Below, piece by piece: positions 50,634 through 62,013 of a stretch of DNA of 64,000 nt. The notes under the pieces were generated by a model. It ran no database searches. It saw only the letters and a list, made by a program, of their open reading frames with translations, and was not told the DNA's origin. Source of the stretch: Citrobacter sp. Awk 4 (GTDB lineage: Bacteria > Pseudomonadota > Gammaproteobacteria > Enterobacterales > Enterobacteriaceae); NCBI RefSeq assembly GCF_028069725.1, contig NZ_JANEWG010000022.1, positions 1-64,000 of the forward strand. The letters run 5' to 3'. Made by a program: the position numbers and the translations under genes. Numbering within the stretch: position 1 is the first letter of the stretch; the number at the start of each line of letters is the position of its first letter.

Positions 50634-51470
50634 GTGTCGCTCAACATCTCTTCAGTTCGTCAACGTCTTTATCATCTCTTATTCGATCTGAATACACGTT
50701 CTGGTCGCCGCTTTGAAGGGTTATGCGGTCTGTTCGCGCTGATTAGCGTCTTAATCATCTTTGTTGAATCAGGCCTGGGGACGCAATATCACCTGTCCTA
50801 TAGCGAATGGCACACGTTTGTCTGGCTGGAGTTATTTGTGACGCTGGTATTCACCGGCGAATATCTTCTGCGATTATTAACCTGGCCGAATCCAGCGAAA
50901 TATGTCTTCAGCTTCTGGGGATTCATTGATTTAGCCACCATACTGCCACTTTATGTCATGTGGTTGTGGCCGGAGATCAGTCTCAATTATGTTTTTGCGT
51001 GGCGGGCAATGCGAGCGATTCGTGTCCTGCGGATCCTGAAACTATTGCGTTTTATGCCCTCATTACGGGTGTTCTGGAGCGCAATAATGAGTGCGCGTCA
51101 TCAGTTGATTCTGTTTTATTCGTTTATTGCCATTGTGATGATTATTTTTGGCGCGCTGATGTATTTGATTGAAGGGCCGCAATATGGATTCACGACGCTA
51201 AATGCGTCGGTTTACTGGGCGATTGTAACGGTAACAACGGTGGGCTATGGCGATATTACACCGCATACCCCATTGGGGCGTGTTGTGGCATCGGTGCTTA
51301 TTTTAATTGGTTATTCTGTTATTGCGATTCCGACCGGTTTAATCACCACGCATATGAGCACGGCGTTTCTGAAACGTAATCAACAGCGGAAATGCCCGAG
51401 CTGTCAGCAGGGGCAGCACGAATACAGCGCGCAGTATTGTAATCGGTGCGGGAGTAAGCTGCCGGAGTAG
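50634..51470 (+). CDS. Voltage-gated K+ channel-like protein with C-terminal zinc ribbon
   Basis: A 278-residue six-span cation channel. S4 carries regularly spaced basic residues (R124, R127, R130, R133, K136, R139). The pore loop has the K+ filter TVTTVGYGD (199-207). Unlike E. coli Kch (417 residues, RCK domain) the cytoplasmic tail is short and ends in a zinc ribbon: C254-x2-C257 ... C269-x2-C272. The start is a GTG at 50634 with GAGG upstream. It lies directly after oppF in the same direction. Its ligand and role are unknown. Confidence 0.85.
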   Translation: MSLNISSVRQRLYHLLFDLNTRSGRRFEGLCGLFALISVLIIFVESGLGTQYHLSYSEWHTFVWLELFVTLVFTGEYLLRLLTWPNPAKYVFSFWGFIDLATILPLYVMWLWPEISLNYVFAWRAMRAIRVLRILKLLRFMPSLRVFWSAIMSARHQLILFYSFIAIVMIIFGALMYLIEGPQYGFTTLNASVYWAIVTVTTVGYGDITPHTPLGRVVASVLILIGYSVIAIPTGLITTHMSTAFLKRNQQRKCPSCQQGQHEYSAQYCNRCGSKLPE

Positions 51471-51474
51471 ATGA

Positions 51475-51499
51475 AAAAAAAGCCGCGTTAGCGGCTTTT
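51475..51499. terminator. Bidirectional terminator, channel gene / yciU
   Basis: Stem AAAAGCCGC / GCGGCTTTT with a GTTA loop, preceded by further As for the minus strand. It separates convergent genes. Confidence 0.9.
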
Positions 51500-51502
51500 C
51501 AC

Positions 51503-53327
<1,825 letters not shown>

Positions 53328-53470
53328 AACATTAAAAATCCTTTTGAAAGCGTATTGTTATGAGTTTACGCATCAGGATTCATCTGGCAAATAAAAACGC
53401 AGGAAAAGCGCTGGTCTGAGTTTGGTGAGGGCGTATAATGCCCGCTTCCTGCACTGTAAGAGTCGTTAAC

Positions 53471-53644
53471 ATGAAACGTAGTAGAACGGAAGTGGGACGC
53501 TGGCGTATGTTACGTCAGGCTAGCCGCCGTAAAGCGCGTTGGCTTGAAGGACAGTCGCGTCGCAATATGCGTATCCACTCAATCAGAAAGTGTGTTCTCA
53601 ATCATCAACGTAACTCGTTGCTGTTTGCGATCCACAGCATCTGA
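53471..53644 (+). CDS. yciY: Small basic protein YciY
   Basis: A 57-residue, strongly basic protein (MKRSRTEVGRWRMLRQASRR...) whose sequence and length match E. coli YciY. The start is the ATG at 53471 with a TAAGAG site; the open frame reaches back to 53438. It has about a dozen Arg and no hydrophobic segment. Function unknown. It is transcribed opposite to clsA and convergent with yciI. Confidence 0.85.
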   Translation: MKRSRTEVGRWRMLRQASRRKARWLEGQSRRNMRIHSIRKCVLNHQRNSLLFAIHSI

Positions 53645-53653
53645 TTAAAATAA

Positions 53654-53673
53654 GGGCACCGTATTCGGTGCCC
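53654..53673. terminator. Hairpin between yciY and yciI
   Basis: Perfect 8-bp stem GGGCACCG / CGGTGCCC with a TATT loop. Flanks are A/T poor on the plus side but TTTTAAT lies on the minus-strand side, so it is more likely the yciI terminator. Confidence 0.7.
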
Positions 53674-53700
53674 AACGATTTCAGTGGTGTCCAGTTGGAC

Positions 53701-53997
53701 TCAAAACACCTTTTTGTAGGGTTTAACTGAAACCTGTGCGTAGACACCCGCGGCGACATACGGGTCCCCTTCTGCCCAGGATTGCGCAGCTTCCAGAGAT
53801 TCAAATTCAGCAATCACCATCGAGCCGGTAAAACCCGCAGCACCGGGATCGTTGCTGTCGACTGCAGGCATTGGGCCTGCCGTGAGCAGACGACCTTCAT
53901 CATGTAGAAGTTGCAGACGCGCCAGATGCGCAGGGCGGACGGAAAGGCGCTTTTCGAGAGAATTGGCAATATCCTGAGCGTAGATGACATACAGCAC
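53701..53997 (-). CDS. yciI: YciI-family protein
   Basis: A 98-residue protein of the YCII fold, a ferredoxin-like dimer ([20 protein letters not shown], then [10 protein letters not shown] and [20 protein letters not shown]). A conserved His (RPAHLARL) and Asp (DPYVAAG) form the putative active site. Relatives hydrolyse or dehalogenate small aromatics, but the E. coli protein has no assigned reaction. It is divergent from tonB. Confidence 0.93.
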   Translation of the reverse strand: MLYVIYAQDIANSLEKRLSVRPAHLARLQLLHDEGRLLTAGPMPAVDSNDPGAAGFTGSMVIAEFESLEAAQSWAEGDPYVAAGVYAQVSVKPYKKVF

Positions 53998-54154
53998 GGG
54001 GAGAGCTCCTTAATGGGTAAAAGTCGTTAATTACGTTATTGGAAAGGACTCTCAACTGCAACGCAAAGATGACGGGTTTGTTAAGGCGCACAGTTTGCAT
54101 GGCTTTTTGGGGATAATATTGCCTTTTAGATGCCTCACATTGTGATGTCTTATT

Positions 54155-54173
54155 GAATATGATTGCTATTTGC
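54155..54173 (+). promoter_or_regulatory. Probable Fur box of tonB
   Basis: GAATATGATTGCTATTTGC is a good partial match to the 19-bp Fur consensus GATAATGATAATCATTATC and lies about 50-65 bp before tonB, as in E. coli where Fur represses tonB in iron-replete cells. Visual match only. Confidence 0.5.
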
Positions 54174-54220
54174 ATTTAAAATCGGGGCCTGGTTTTTTAA
54201 CTGAAACGATTATGACTTCA

Positions 54221-54931
54221 ATGACCCTTGATTTACCTCGTCGCTTTCCCTGGCCGACGTTACTTTCCGTTGGCGTTCATGGTGCTGTAGTGGCGGGACT
54301 GCTGTATACCTCGGTACATCAGGTTATTGAACTGCCTGCGCCCGCGCAGCCGATCTCCGTCACCATGGTCTCGCCTGCCGATCTTGAGCCACCTCAGGCC
54401 GTCCAGCCGCCGCCACAACCTGTTGTCGAGCCTGAACCAGAGCCGATCCCTGAACCGCCAAAAGAAGCGCCGGTCGTGATTGAGAAACCGAAACCAAAAC
54501 CGAAACCAAAACCGAAACCGGTGAAGAAGGTTCAGGAGCAGCCGAAGCGTGATGTGAAGCCGGTCGAGTCGCGTTCGTTGACGCCGTCTGAAAACACCGC
54601 GCCTGCGCGTCCGACGACCAGTACCGCGCCCGCCACCAGCAAACCTGTGGTCAGTGCGCCAGCGGGCCCTCGAGCGCTAAGCCGTAATCAACCGCAGTAT
54701 CCGCCGCGTGCGCAAGCGTTGCGTATCGAAGGGCGGGTCAAAGTGAAATTCAACGTGACGTCCGACGGGCGTGTTGAAGATGTTGAAATACTCTCCGCGC
54801 AACCCGCCAACATGTTTGAACGGGAAGTGAAAAACGCGATGCGCAAATGGCGCTACGAAGCCGGGAAGCCAGGCTCCGGGTTGGTCGTGAATATTGTTTT
54901 CCGCCTCAATGGCACAACGCAGATTGAATAA
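54221..54931 (+). CDS. tonB: Energy-transducing protein TonB
   Basis: Couples the ExbBD proton-driven motor to outer-membrane receptors for siderophores, B12 and colicins. The N-terminal anchor ([19 protein letters not shown] with the key His) is followed by a long proline-rich linker of Glu-Pro and Lys-Pro repeats and the C-terminal receptor-binding domain ([18 protein letters not shown], ending [10 protein letters not shown]). I use the ATG at 54221 as in E. coli (MTLDLPRRF), giving 236 residues; an ATG three codons earlier (54212) is also possible. A Fur box lies upstream. Confidence 0.97.
   Translation: MTLDLPRRFPWPTLLSVGVHGAVVAGLLYTSVHQVIELPAPAQPISVTMVSPADLEPPQAVQPPPQPVVEPEPEPIPEPPKEAPVVIEKPKPKPKPKPKPVKKVQEQPKRDVKPVESRSLTPSENTAPARPTTSTAPATSKPVVSAPAGPRALSRNQPQYPPRAQALRIEGRVKVKFNVTSDGRVEDVEILSAQPANMFEREVKNAMRKWRYEAGKPGSGLVVNIVFRLNGTTQIE
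54485..54520 (+). repeat. Lys-Pro tandem repeat tract in tonB
   Basis: Six tandem AAACC(G/A) hexamers encode (Lys-Pro)6 in the periplasm-spanning linker. It is a normal part of TonB and a site where length can vary by slippage without frameshift. Confidence 0.9.
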
Positions 54932-54947
54932 GCGTGATGATGAATAA

Positions 54948-54972
54948 AAAGCCTCCACATTTGGAGGCTTTG
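54948..54972. terminator. Bidirectional terminator, tonB / yciA
   Basis: Stem AAAGCCTCCA / TGGAGGCTTT with a short CATT loop, followed by TGTTTT on the plus strand and preceded by A-rich sequence for the minus strand. Confidence 0.88.
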
Positions 54973-54974
54973 TT

Positions 54975-55376
54975 TTACTGCTGAACGGGTAACGCGCGGG
55001 GCTTGCCGTCTTTGTCTACCGCAACATAAATAAACAGCGCCTCGGTTGCTTTGTACCGCTGTCCAATCGGTTCAGAAGCCACCTTTTTAACCCACACTTC
55101 GATGTTGATGCTGACGGAGGTTGTACCGCGTTTTACACAGCGGGCGTAACAGCACACGACATCGCCCACCGCGACAGGGCGTAAAAACGTCATTCCCTCG
55201 ACGCGCACGGTCACCACGCGGCCATGGGCAATTTCTTTGGCCTGAATGGCACCGCCAATATCCATTTGCGACATTAGCCAGCCGCCAAAAATATCGCCAT
55301 TGGCATTCGTATCAGCAGGCATGGCCAGAGTGCGTAAAACAAGTTCGCCCTGGGGGACATTATTCGTTGTTGTCAT
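54975..55376 (-). CDS. yciA: Acyl-CoA thioester hydrolase YciA
   Basis: A 133-residue hot-dog-fold hexameric thioesterase of broad acyl-CoA range. The conserved catalytic block NANGDIFGGWLMSQMDIGGAI with Asn and Asp is near residue 22. It likely releases CoA from short and long acyl-CoAs and so tunes lipid pools. It is in the same direction as yciB and yciC, but a 220-nt gap and a terminator-like hairpin separate it from yciB. Confidence 0.95.
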   Translation of the reverse strand: MTTTNNVPQGELVLRTLAMPADTNANGDIFGGWLMSQMDIGGAIQAKEIAHGRVVTVRVEGMTFLRPVAVGDVVCCYARCVKRGTTSVSINIEVWVKKVASEPIGQRYKATEALFIYVAVDKDGKPRALPVQQ

Positions 55377-55564
55377 TGTAGAACCGACTATAGAAAAAAA
55401 TTACAGGCGCGATGCTACTATGATTTGCAGATTGAGAACAGAGGAGATACGCCGCGCACCGCGGGTGTCCCGGCAGCTAAGAAGCAAAGGGTGACATTTC
55501 CACCATCGCTTTATGATTTATGCAATCTGTGCAGCAGAATACGGGGAATAACGCAGAAAAGAGA

Positions 55565-55589
55565 AGCGCCAGAGGAAATATCTGGCGCT
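55565..55589 (-). terminator. Terminator of yciC-yciB
   Basis: On the minus strand: stem AGCGCCAGA / TCTGGCGCT with a short loop followed by TCTCTTTT, 8 nt past the yciB stop. The remaining 150 bases up to yciA show no gene. Confidence 0.8.
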
Positions 55590-55596
55590 GGAGAGA

Positions 55597-56136
55597 TTAC
55601 GATTTGTCTTCCTGGGGGAGATGGCGGTAGATATAAACGCCGCTCAACAGGGTGAAAATCAACGTTAATGCGGTCAGGCCAAAGACTTTAAAATTGACCC
55701 AAATATTTTGCGGGAGCCAGAACGCGATGTAGATATTCGCAAGGCCGCACAGGATGAAAAAGACCGCCCACGCCAGGTTTAACTTCGACCAGACAGGCTG
55801 CGGGAGCGTAAGCTCTTTCCCCAGCATGCGCTGAATTAATGGCTTTTTCATTATCCACTGGCTTACCAGCAATGCGCCGGCAAACAAGCCGTAAATCACC
55901 GTCACCTTCCATTTAATAAATTCATCGTTATGGAAGAAAATGGTCAGGCCGCCAAACACCGCCACCAGAATAAAGGTAATCAACGCCATCTTCTCAACCT
56001 TGCGATAGCGCACCCAACTGTAAATCAGGACAATTGCGGTGGCGACGATCAGGGCTGAGGTTGCCGCATAGATGTCATAAATCTTGTAAAAGGCAAAAAA
56101 GACAACCAGCGGTAAAAAATCAAGAAACTGCTTCAT
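55597..56136 (-). CDS. yciB: Inner-membrane septation protein YciB
   Basis: A 179-residue protein with five predicted spans (starts [21 protein letters not shown]), the IspZ/YciB family. In E. coli it interacts with elongation and division proteins and its loss together with dcrB disturbs membrane synthesis. It follows yciC by 54 nt on the same strand, and the pair probably share a transcript. Confidence 0.95.
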   Translation of the reverse strand: MKQFLDFLPLVVFFAFYKIYDIYAATSALIVATAIVLIYSWVRYRKVEKMALITFILVAVFGGLTIFFHNDEFIKWKVTVIYGLFAGALLVSQWIMKKPLIQRMLGKELTLPQPVWSKLNLAWAVFFILCGLANIYIAFWLPQNIWVNFKVFGLTALTLIFTLLSGVYIYRHLPQEDKS

Positions 56137-56190
56137 TCTTCGATTCCGTAATTAACATGCATCGGCTGGAAAGCGCCGACGCACACAGGG

Positions 56191-57364
<1,174 letters not shown>

Positions 57365-57484
57365 GATTTCACCTGCAACAAGATAACGCATCAATTCAAT
57401 TGTGAGAGAGCTAAATTAGCGCTCTGTTTCAGGAAGGGCAAGAGAGGCGCATCTGAATATTTTCAGTGTGAAAATATATCAAAT

Positions 57485-57585
57485 TTGATCTGTATCAGTT
57501 TAACCAGGATTTTGAATGCAAGTTCTAAATTAATCCAGATCAATAAATGTTAAATTACAAGATGTAATGTGATCTGTGTTGGATC
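57485..57585 (+). promoter_or_regulatory. ompW upstream region with FNR-like boxes
   Basis: TTGAT-CTGT-ATCAG at 57485-57498 differs from the FNR consensus at one position; TTAAT-CCAG-ATCAA at about 57530-57543 likewise. A GTGATC...GATCAC dyad lies around 57570-57586. E. coli ompW is activated anaerobically by FNR, which fits. The sites are visual matches. Confidence 0.5.
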
Positions 57586-57646
57586 ACTTTTTACTCCATT
57601 GTGGGTATATTCGTCACGCTTTTATAACCATAACGATGGAGCGGAC

Positions 57647-58285
57647 ATGAAAAAATTAACAGTGGCGGCGTTGGCAGTAAGTACTCTTCTCTCTGGCGGG
57701 GTTTATGCGCATGAAGCGGGCGAGTTCTTCATTCGTGCAGGTACGGCGACAGTTCGACCGACCGAAGGGGCGGGCGGTACGCTAGGCAGCCTGGGCGGGT
57801 TTGATGTTAGCAACAATACGCAACTTGGCCTGACATTCACCTATATGGCAACTGACAATATCGGTATCGAATTGCTGGGCGCGACGCCGTTCCGTCATAA
57901 GATTGGAACTTCATCAACCGGTGACATCGCTACCGTTCACCATTTGCCGCCGACATTAATGGCTCAGTGGTACTTTGGCGACGCCAGCAGCAAACTGCGT
58001 CCGTACGTCGGAGCCGGTATTAACTACACCACTTTCTTCGATACTGGCTTTAACGACAAAGGAAAAGAGACCGGATTGTCTGATCTGAGCCTGAAAGACT
58101 CTTGGGGCGCGGCAGGACAAGTGGGTGTGGATTATCTGATCGACCGTGACTGGCTGATCAACATGTCCGTTTGGTACATGGATATCGACACGACCGCGAA
58201 CTATAAACTTGGCGGCGCTCAGCAACATGACAGCGTTCGCCTCGATCCGTGGGTGTTTATGTTCTCTGCGGGTTATCGCTTCTAA
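57647..58285 (+). CDS. ompW: Outer-membrane protein W
   Basis: A 212-residue, eight-stranded beta-barrel with a hydrophobic channel that may pass small hydrophobic compounds; also the colicin S4 receptor in E. coli. The signal peptide (about 21 residues, MKKLTVAALAVSTLLSGGVYA) precedes HEAGEFFIRAGTATVRP, and the protein ends in the BAM signal SAGYRF. The start is the ATG at 57647 with GGAG upstream. A terminator follows. Confidence 0.97.
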   Translation: MKKLTVAALAVSTLLSGGVYAHEAGEFFIRAGTATVRPTEGAGGTLGSLGGFDVSNNTQLGLTFTYMATDNIGIELLGATPFRHKIGTSSTGDIATVHHLPPTLMAQWYFGDASSKLRPYVGAGINYTTFFDTGFNDKGKETGLSDLSLKDSWGAAGQVGVDYLIDRDWLINMSVWYMDIDTTANYKLGGAQQHDSVRLDPWVFMFSAGYRF

Positions 58286-58301
58286 AATCCTCAGCACATC
58301 G

Positions 58302-58337
58302 AAAAAGGCTGGTTGCATTGCTACCAGCTTTTTTTTT
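58302..58337 (+). terminator. Intrinsic terminator of ompW
   Basis: Stem AAGGCTGGT / ACCAGCTTT (one G-T pair) with a 9-nt loop, followed by T8, about 17 nt after the ompW stop. Confidence 0.88.
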
Positions 58338-58442
58338 CGTCTCTTGCAACGCGTTTTTTTATTTTTCCCCTCGCTTAACTCTCTGAAATGCTAACATTAG
58401 TAAAATTATCGCCGTCTCTGGCAAGCAGATTTCAGGGATGCT

Positions 58443-58505
58443 ATGCAACACAATAAACGAGCGACCGATCGTGCAGTGCTGTTAATGAACTGGGTGGACG
58501 CGTGA
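58443..58505 (+). CDS. Possible 20-codon leader ORF overlapping the diguanylate cyclase start
   Basis: An ATG at 58443 has AGGGA five bases upstream and opens a 20-codon frame (MQHNKRATDRAVLLMNWVDA) whose TGA at 58503-58505 overlaps the GTG start of the cyclase (GTGA). The cyclase itself has only a weak site of its own, so its translation may depend on this short frame. Unproven. Confidence 0.4.
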   Translation: MQHNKRATDRAVLLMNWVDA

Positions 58506-59971
58506 AGATTGTGCAGGATGGGCTGAGAAACCGGCAGGCATTGCTCATCTCAGGGCTTATCACGTTGCTTTTTACCTCATTGTTCATTTTTGTCATTTAT
58601 GAACAGCGACTTGCGGCGGCCAGTGATGGGATGAACCGCCTGCAGACGCGGATGATAGATATTTTTAACGACAACGAACTGATCGCGGATGCGACAGGTG
58701 AACGTTACCATCAGATTAAAAATGCCGGCATGTGTGGCGATACTTCGCTGTTTGTTCCCAGAGATAACGATGGCTGGGGAATTAATGCGGACAGCAGCCG
58801 GGTCCATTCGGCGACGGGGTCGATGGTAGCGAAACATACCGGTATTAACGCGCTATGTATGTTTACTGCAGCCGAATTTATCCGTGACAGGGTCAATACC
58901 CTTAATCCCGGAAATTATGATGCGCACCGCTATATCATCGCCAAAGATGCCGATTACTTTTATTGGTTTACACCTGCAGACTCACGGATGTTTCACTTTG
59001 CCAACTCAGAAATGGCAAAAGATATTGGCAGCTTCTTTTACCCACCGGTTGATTTTTATACCCGCCTGTTGGAAAAAAACGTCAAAACCAAGGCGCTGAG
59101 TTCCACCAATTTCTATACCGATAAAATTACCGGCGAAAAAGCATTTAGTGTTGTGAGTTATATTTACGACCTCTCCGGTAAAGAGATCTCCGATCATATT
59201 GTGGCCTATCTTGTCTACGACCACGCCAGACCAGAGTTGCAAGAAGCCCTGGCTAACGCCTTTGATAACCAGATACCGCATGGGCTTAATGTGGCGCTGG
59301 TGAATGCAAAAACCGATGAATCGCTCTGCCTGACCGGTAACTGTTCGTCGATGGGCAAAAGCATCGTTAAAATATTGTCTGAAAAGTATGCGTTCAAATA
59401 TACGATCTCACTCGGTCGTTTTGTCACGCATGACATCCAGGCGGGTATTGCGATCCTGTTGGCGCCTTTCTTTTTTATCATCCTTAGCCTTGGGCTGAAA
59501 TCATGGCTCAACGAAAGCGATCTCAAGATTTATATCGACCCGTTGACGGGGGGCTTTAACCGCAAGATCCTCGATATTATTAAACGTCGTGTGCTATCAC
59601 ATTGCGCGGTGATCCTGTTGGATTGCAATAAATTCAAAGCGATCAACGATACCTGGGGACATGTGGCTGGCGACAGAGCGTTACAGGTTATCGCTAACCG
59701 CATGCTTTCCAATACCCGCACCAGCAATGACATAGTGATCCGCACGGGCGGTGATGAGTTTGTGATTCTGCTTTACCGGGCAAACGCCAGTGATGCCATC
59801 GCGGTTGCGGAACGCATTGCCAGTCAGGTGCGGGAATATGCGTTTTGGGTTAACAGCAATCAGGTGCCGCTGTCGGTGTCCTGGGGCGTTGCGGAAGTGG
59901 ACGGCGCGTTAGATGCGGCGATCCAGTTGGCAGATAATGAGATGTACAAAATGAAACAGGCGAAAGGGTAA
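58502..59971 (+). CDS. Membrane diguanylate cyclase with periplasmic sensor domain
   Basis: A 489-residue protein: span 1 near residues 13-34, a 275-residue periplasmic domain, span 2 near 311-333, then a GGDEF domain with the intact active site RTGGDEF (416-420) and DCNKFKAIND (metal Asp 374). It should make c-di-GMP from two GTP. The inhibitory RxxD site five residues upstream reads TSND, so product inhibition may be weak. The periplasmic domain has four Cys (78, 119, 276, 281), possibly disulfide-linked. The start is a GTG. It sits where K-12 has yciGFE. Confidence 0.88.
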   Translation: MKIVQDGLRNRQALLISGLITLLFTSLFIFVIYEQRLAAASDGMNRLQTRMIDIFNDNELIADATGERYHQIKNAGMCGDTSLFVPRDNDGWGINADSSRVHSATGSMVAKHTGINALCMFTAAEFIRDRVNTLNPGNYDAHRYIIAKDADYFYWFTPADSRMFHFANSEMAKDIGSFFYPPVDFYTRLLEKNVKTKALSSTNFYTDKITGEKAFSVVSYIYDLSGKEISDHIVAYLVYDHARPELQEALANAFDNQIPHGLNVALVNAKTDESLCLTGNCSSMGKSIVKILSEKYAFKYTISLGRFVTHDIQAGIAILLAPFFFIILSLGLKSWLNESDLKIYIDPLTGGFNRKILDIIKRRVLSHCAVILLDCNKFKAINDTWGHVAGDRALQVIANRMLSNTRTSNDIVIRTGGDEFVILLYRANASDAIAVAERIASQVREYAFWVNSNQVPLSVSWGVAEVDGALDAAIQLADNEMYKMKQAKG

Positions 59972-59995
59972 ACCGCCAGAGGTGTTCTGGCGGTT
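59971..59995. terminator. Hairpin between diguanylate cyclase and trpA
   Basis: Perfect 10-bp stem AACCGCCAGA / TCTGGCGGTT with a GGTGT loop, between convergent genes. T-tracts are short on both sides; it is probably the trp operon terminator region shared with the cyclase gene. Confidence 0.65.
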
Positions 59996-60003
59996 GCCGG
60001 ACA

Positions 60004-60810
60004 TTACGCGCGTGTTGCCGCTTTCATTGCGCTGACGAACGTTTTTAGCTCGGCCAGCATCTGTTCGGGTTTATCGAGGTTTTTCTCGATAATTTTCACA
60101 ATCGCCGAGCCGGAAATTGCCCCTGCTGCTCCAGCCTCAATGGCCCCAGTGACCTGTTCGGGAGAAGAGATCCCGAAACCCTGTAACGGTGGGGCAGCGT
60201 TGTACTCTTTCAGTTTTTCGACCAGATGGTGTAACGGTAGCGCGGCACGGTTTTCCGCCCCCGTCACCCCTGCACGGGAGAGTAAATAGGTGTAGCCGCG
60301 ACCCCTGGAGGCAATCTGGCGCAGAAGTTCATCATCGGCATTCGGCGGGCAGATGAAAATCGGCGCAACGTTGTGGCGTAATGCTGCCTGATGGAAAGGC
60401 GCAGACTCTTCCACCGGTACGTCGGCAATCAGCACGGAGTCGACGCCGACCTTTTCGCACTGGGCGTAAAATTCGTCGATCCCTTTGTTGAAGACCAGAT
60501 TGGCGTACATCAACAGCCCCACAGGAATGGTCGGGTGCTTCTGGCGGATTAACGCCAGCATCTCAAAACATTGCGTCGGGGTAACGCCTGAGGCAAATGC
60601 GCGCAGCGTGGCTTCCTGAATCGTCGGACCATCAGCCAGCGGATCGGAGAACGGTATCCCGAGTTCAAGGGCATCGGCACCCGCCTCGATCAGCGTATCG
60701 ATAATTTTCAGTGATTGCTCAACCGAAGGGTCGCCCAGCGTGACAAAGGGAACAAATGCGCCTTCTTTACGATCCTTCAGCTGTGCAAATACGTTTTCGT
60801 AGCGTTCCAT
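60004..60810 (-). CDS. trpA: Tryptophan synthase alpha subunit
   Basis: Cleaves indole-3-glycerol phosphate to indole and glyceraldehyde 3-phosphate and channels indole to TrpB. The 268-residue TIM barrel has the catalytic Glu and Asp in [19 protein letters not shown] (near residues 49 and 60). Its ATG overlaps the trpB stop by one base (TGATG), coupling translation to give equal subunits. It is the last gene of the trp operon. Confidence 0.98.
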   Translation of the reverse strand: MERYENVFAQLKDRKEGAFVPFVTLGDPSVEQSLKIIDTLIEAGADALELGIPFSDPLADGPTIQEATLRAFASGVTPTQCFEMLALIRQKHPTIPVGLLMYANLVFNKGIDEFYAQCEKVGVDSVLIADVPVEESAPFHQAALRHNVAPIFICPPNADDELLRQIASRGRGYTYLLSRAGVTGAENRAALPLHHLVEKLKEYNAAPPLQGFGISSPEQVTGAIEAGAAGAISGSAIVKIIEKNLDKPEQMLAELKTFVSAMKAATRA

Positions 60811-62003
60811 CAGATTTCCCCTCGCGCTTTCAGAATGTCGTGTACGGTGAAAATGTCTTTGTCGCCGCGACCGGAAAGGTTAACCACCAACAGTTGCTCT
60901 TTTTCCGGGGTGTCGCGCATCATTTTTAACGCATGCGCCAGGGCGTGGGACGACTCCAGCGCCGGGATAATACCTTCATGCAGGCACAAGGTTTTGAACG
61001 CTTCGAGCGCTTCATCATCGGTGATCGACACGTAATCGGCACGACCAATACTGTTCAGATAAGCGTGTTGTGGTCCGACAGACGGGAAATCCAGCCCGGC
61101 AGAAATGGAGTAAGACTCTTCAATCTGGCCTTCTTCCGTCTGCATCATCGGCGCTTTCATGCCGAAGTAGATCCCTACGCGACCGTGTTTGAGCGGCGCG
61201 CCATGCTCACCGGTTTCGATCCCGTGACCGCCTGGCTCTACGCCAATCAGTCCCACGCTGGTTTCGTCAATGAAATCAGCAAACATACCGATCGCATTTG
61301 AACCACCGCCGACACAGGCGATAACCGCATCTGGCAGACGACCTTCTTTTTCCAGGATCTGCGCTTTGGTTTCTTCCCCAATCATGCGCTGGAACTCACG
61401 CACAATGGTCGGGAACGGATGCGGGCCTGCGGCCGTGCCGAGCATATAGTGTGCGGTGTCGTAGCTGCCAGACCAGTCACGCAGCGCCTCGTTACAGGCA
61501 TCTTTCAGGGTTGCGGAACCGCTGTGAACCGGGATCACTTCAGCCCCCATCAAACGCATACGGAACACGTTAGGCGACTGGCGTTCAACATCTTTCGCGC
61601 CCATGTAAATGCGGCATTTCAGACCCAGCAGCGCACTGGCAAGTGCGGAGGCCACGCCGTGTTGACCCGCGCCGGTTTCGGCAATAATTTCGGTTTTGCC
61701 CATCCGCTTAGCCAGCAGTGCCTGACCCAGCACCTGGTTGGTTTTGTGCGCGCCTCCGTGCAGCAGATCTTCACGCTTCAGGTAAAGAGTGGTACGGGTG
61801 CCTGCGGTGATGTTCTGGCATTTGGTGAGCGCGGTCGGGCGTCCGGCATAGTTTTTGAGCAGGTCGGTAAACTGCGCCTGAAACGCTGGATCTTTCTGCG
61901 CGCTGACGAACGCTTCTTCCAGTTGACGCAAGGCAGGCATCAGAATCTGTGGCACGTACATGCCGCCAAATTCACCAAAGTACGGATTCAGTAATGTTGT
62001 CAT
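60810..62003 (-). CDS. trpB: Tryptophan synthase beta subunit
   Basis: Joins indole and serine to tryptophan using PLP. The 397-residue protein has the PLP lysine in [12 protein letters not shown] (near residue 87), the phosphate loop [12 protein letters not shown] (near 230) and the [11 protein letters not shown] motif with the key Glu (near 109). It forms an alpha2-beta2 complex with TrpA. It follows trpCF by 10 nt. Confidence 0.98.
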   Translation of the reverse strand: MTTLLNPYFGEFGGMYVPQILMPALRQLEEAFVSAQKDPAFQAQFTDLLKNYAGRPTALTKCQNITAGTRTTLYLKREDLLHGGAHKTNQVLGQALLAKRMGKTEIIAETGAGQHGVASALASALLGLKCRIYMGAKDVERQSPNVFRMRLMGAEVIPVHSGSATLKDACNEALRDWSGSYDTAHYMLGTAAGPHPFPTIVREFQRMIGEETKAQILEKEGRLPDAVIACVGGGSNAIGMFADFIDETSVGLIGVEPGGHGIETGEHGAPLKHGRVGIYFGMKAPMMQTEEGQIEESYSISAGLDFPSVGPQHAYLNSIGRADYVSITDDEALEAFKTLCLHEGIIPALESSHALAHALKMMRDTPEKEQLLVVNLSGRGDKDIFTVHDILKARGEI

Positions 62004-62013
62004 GTTTTCTTCC

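Noticed and set aside
54485-54520. Hexamer repeats in tonB considered as a CRISPR-like or satellite array
   Set aside because: They encode the normal Lys-Pro linker of TonB; no spacers are present. No CRISPR array was seen anywhere in the window.
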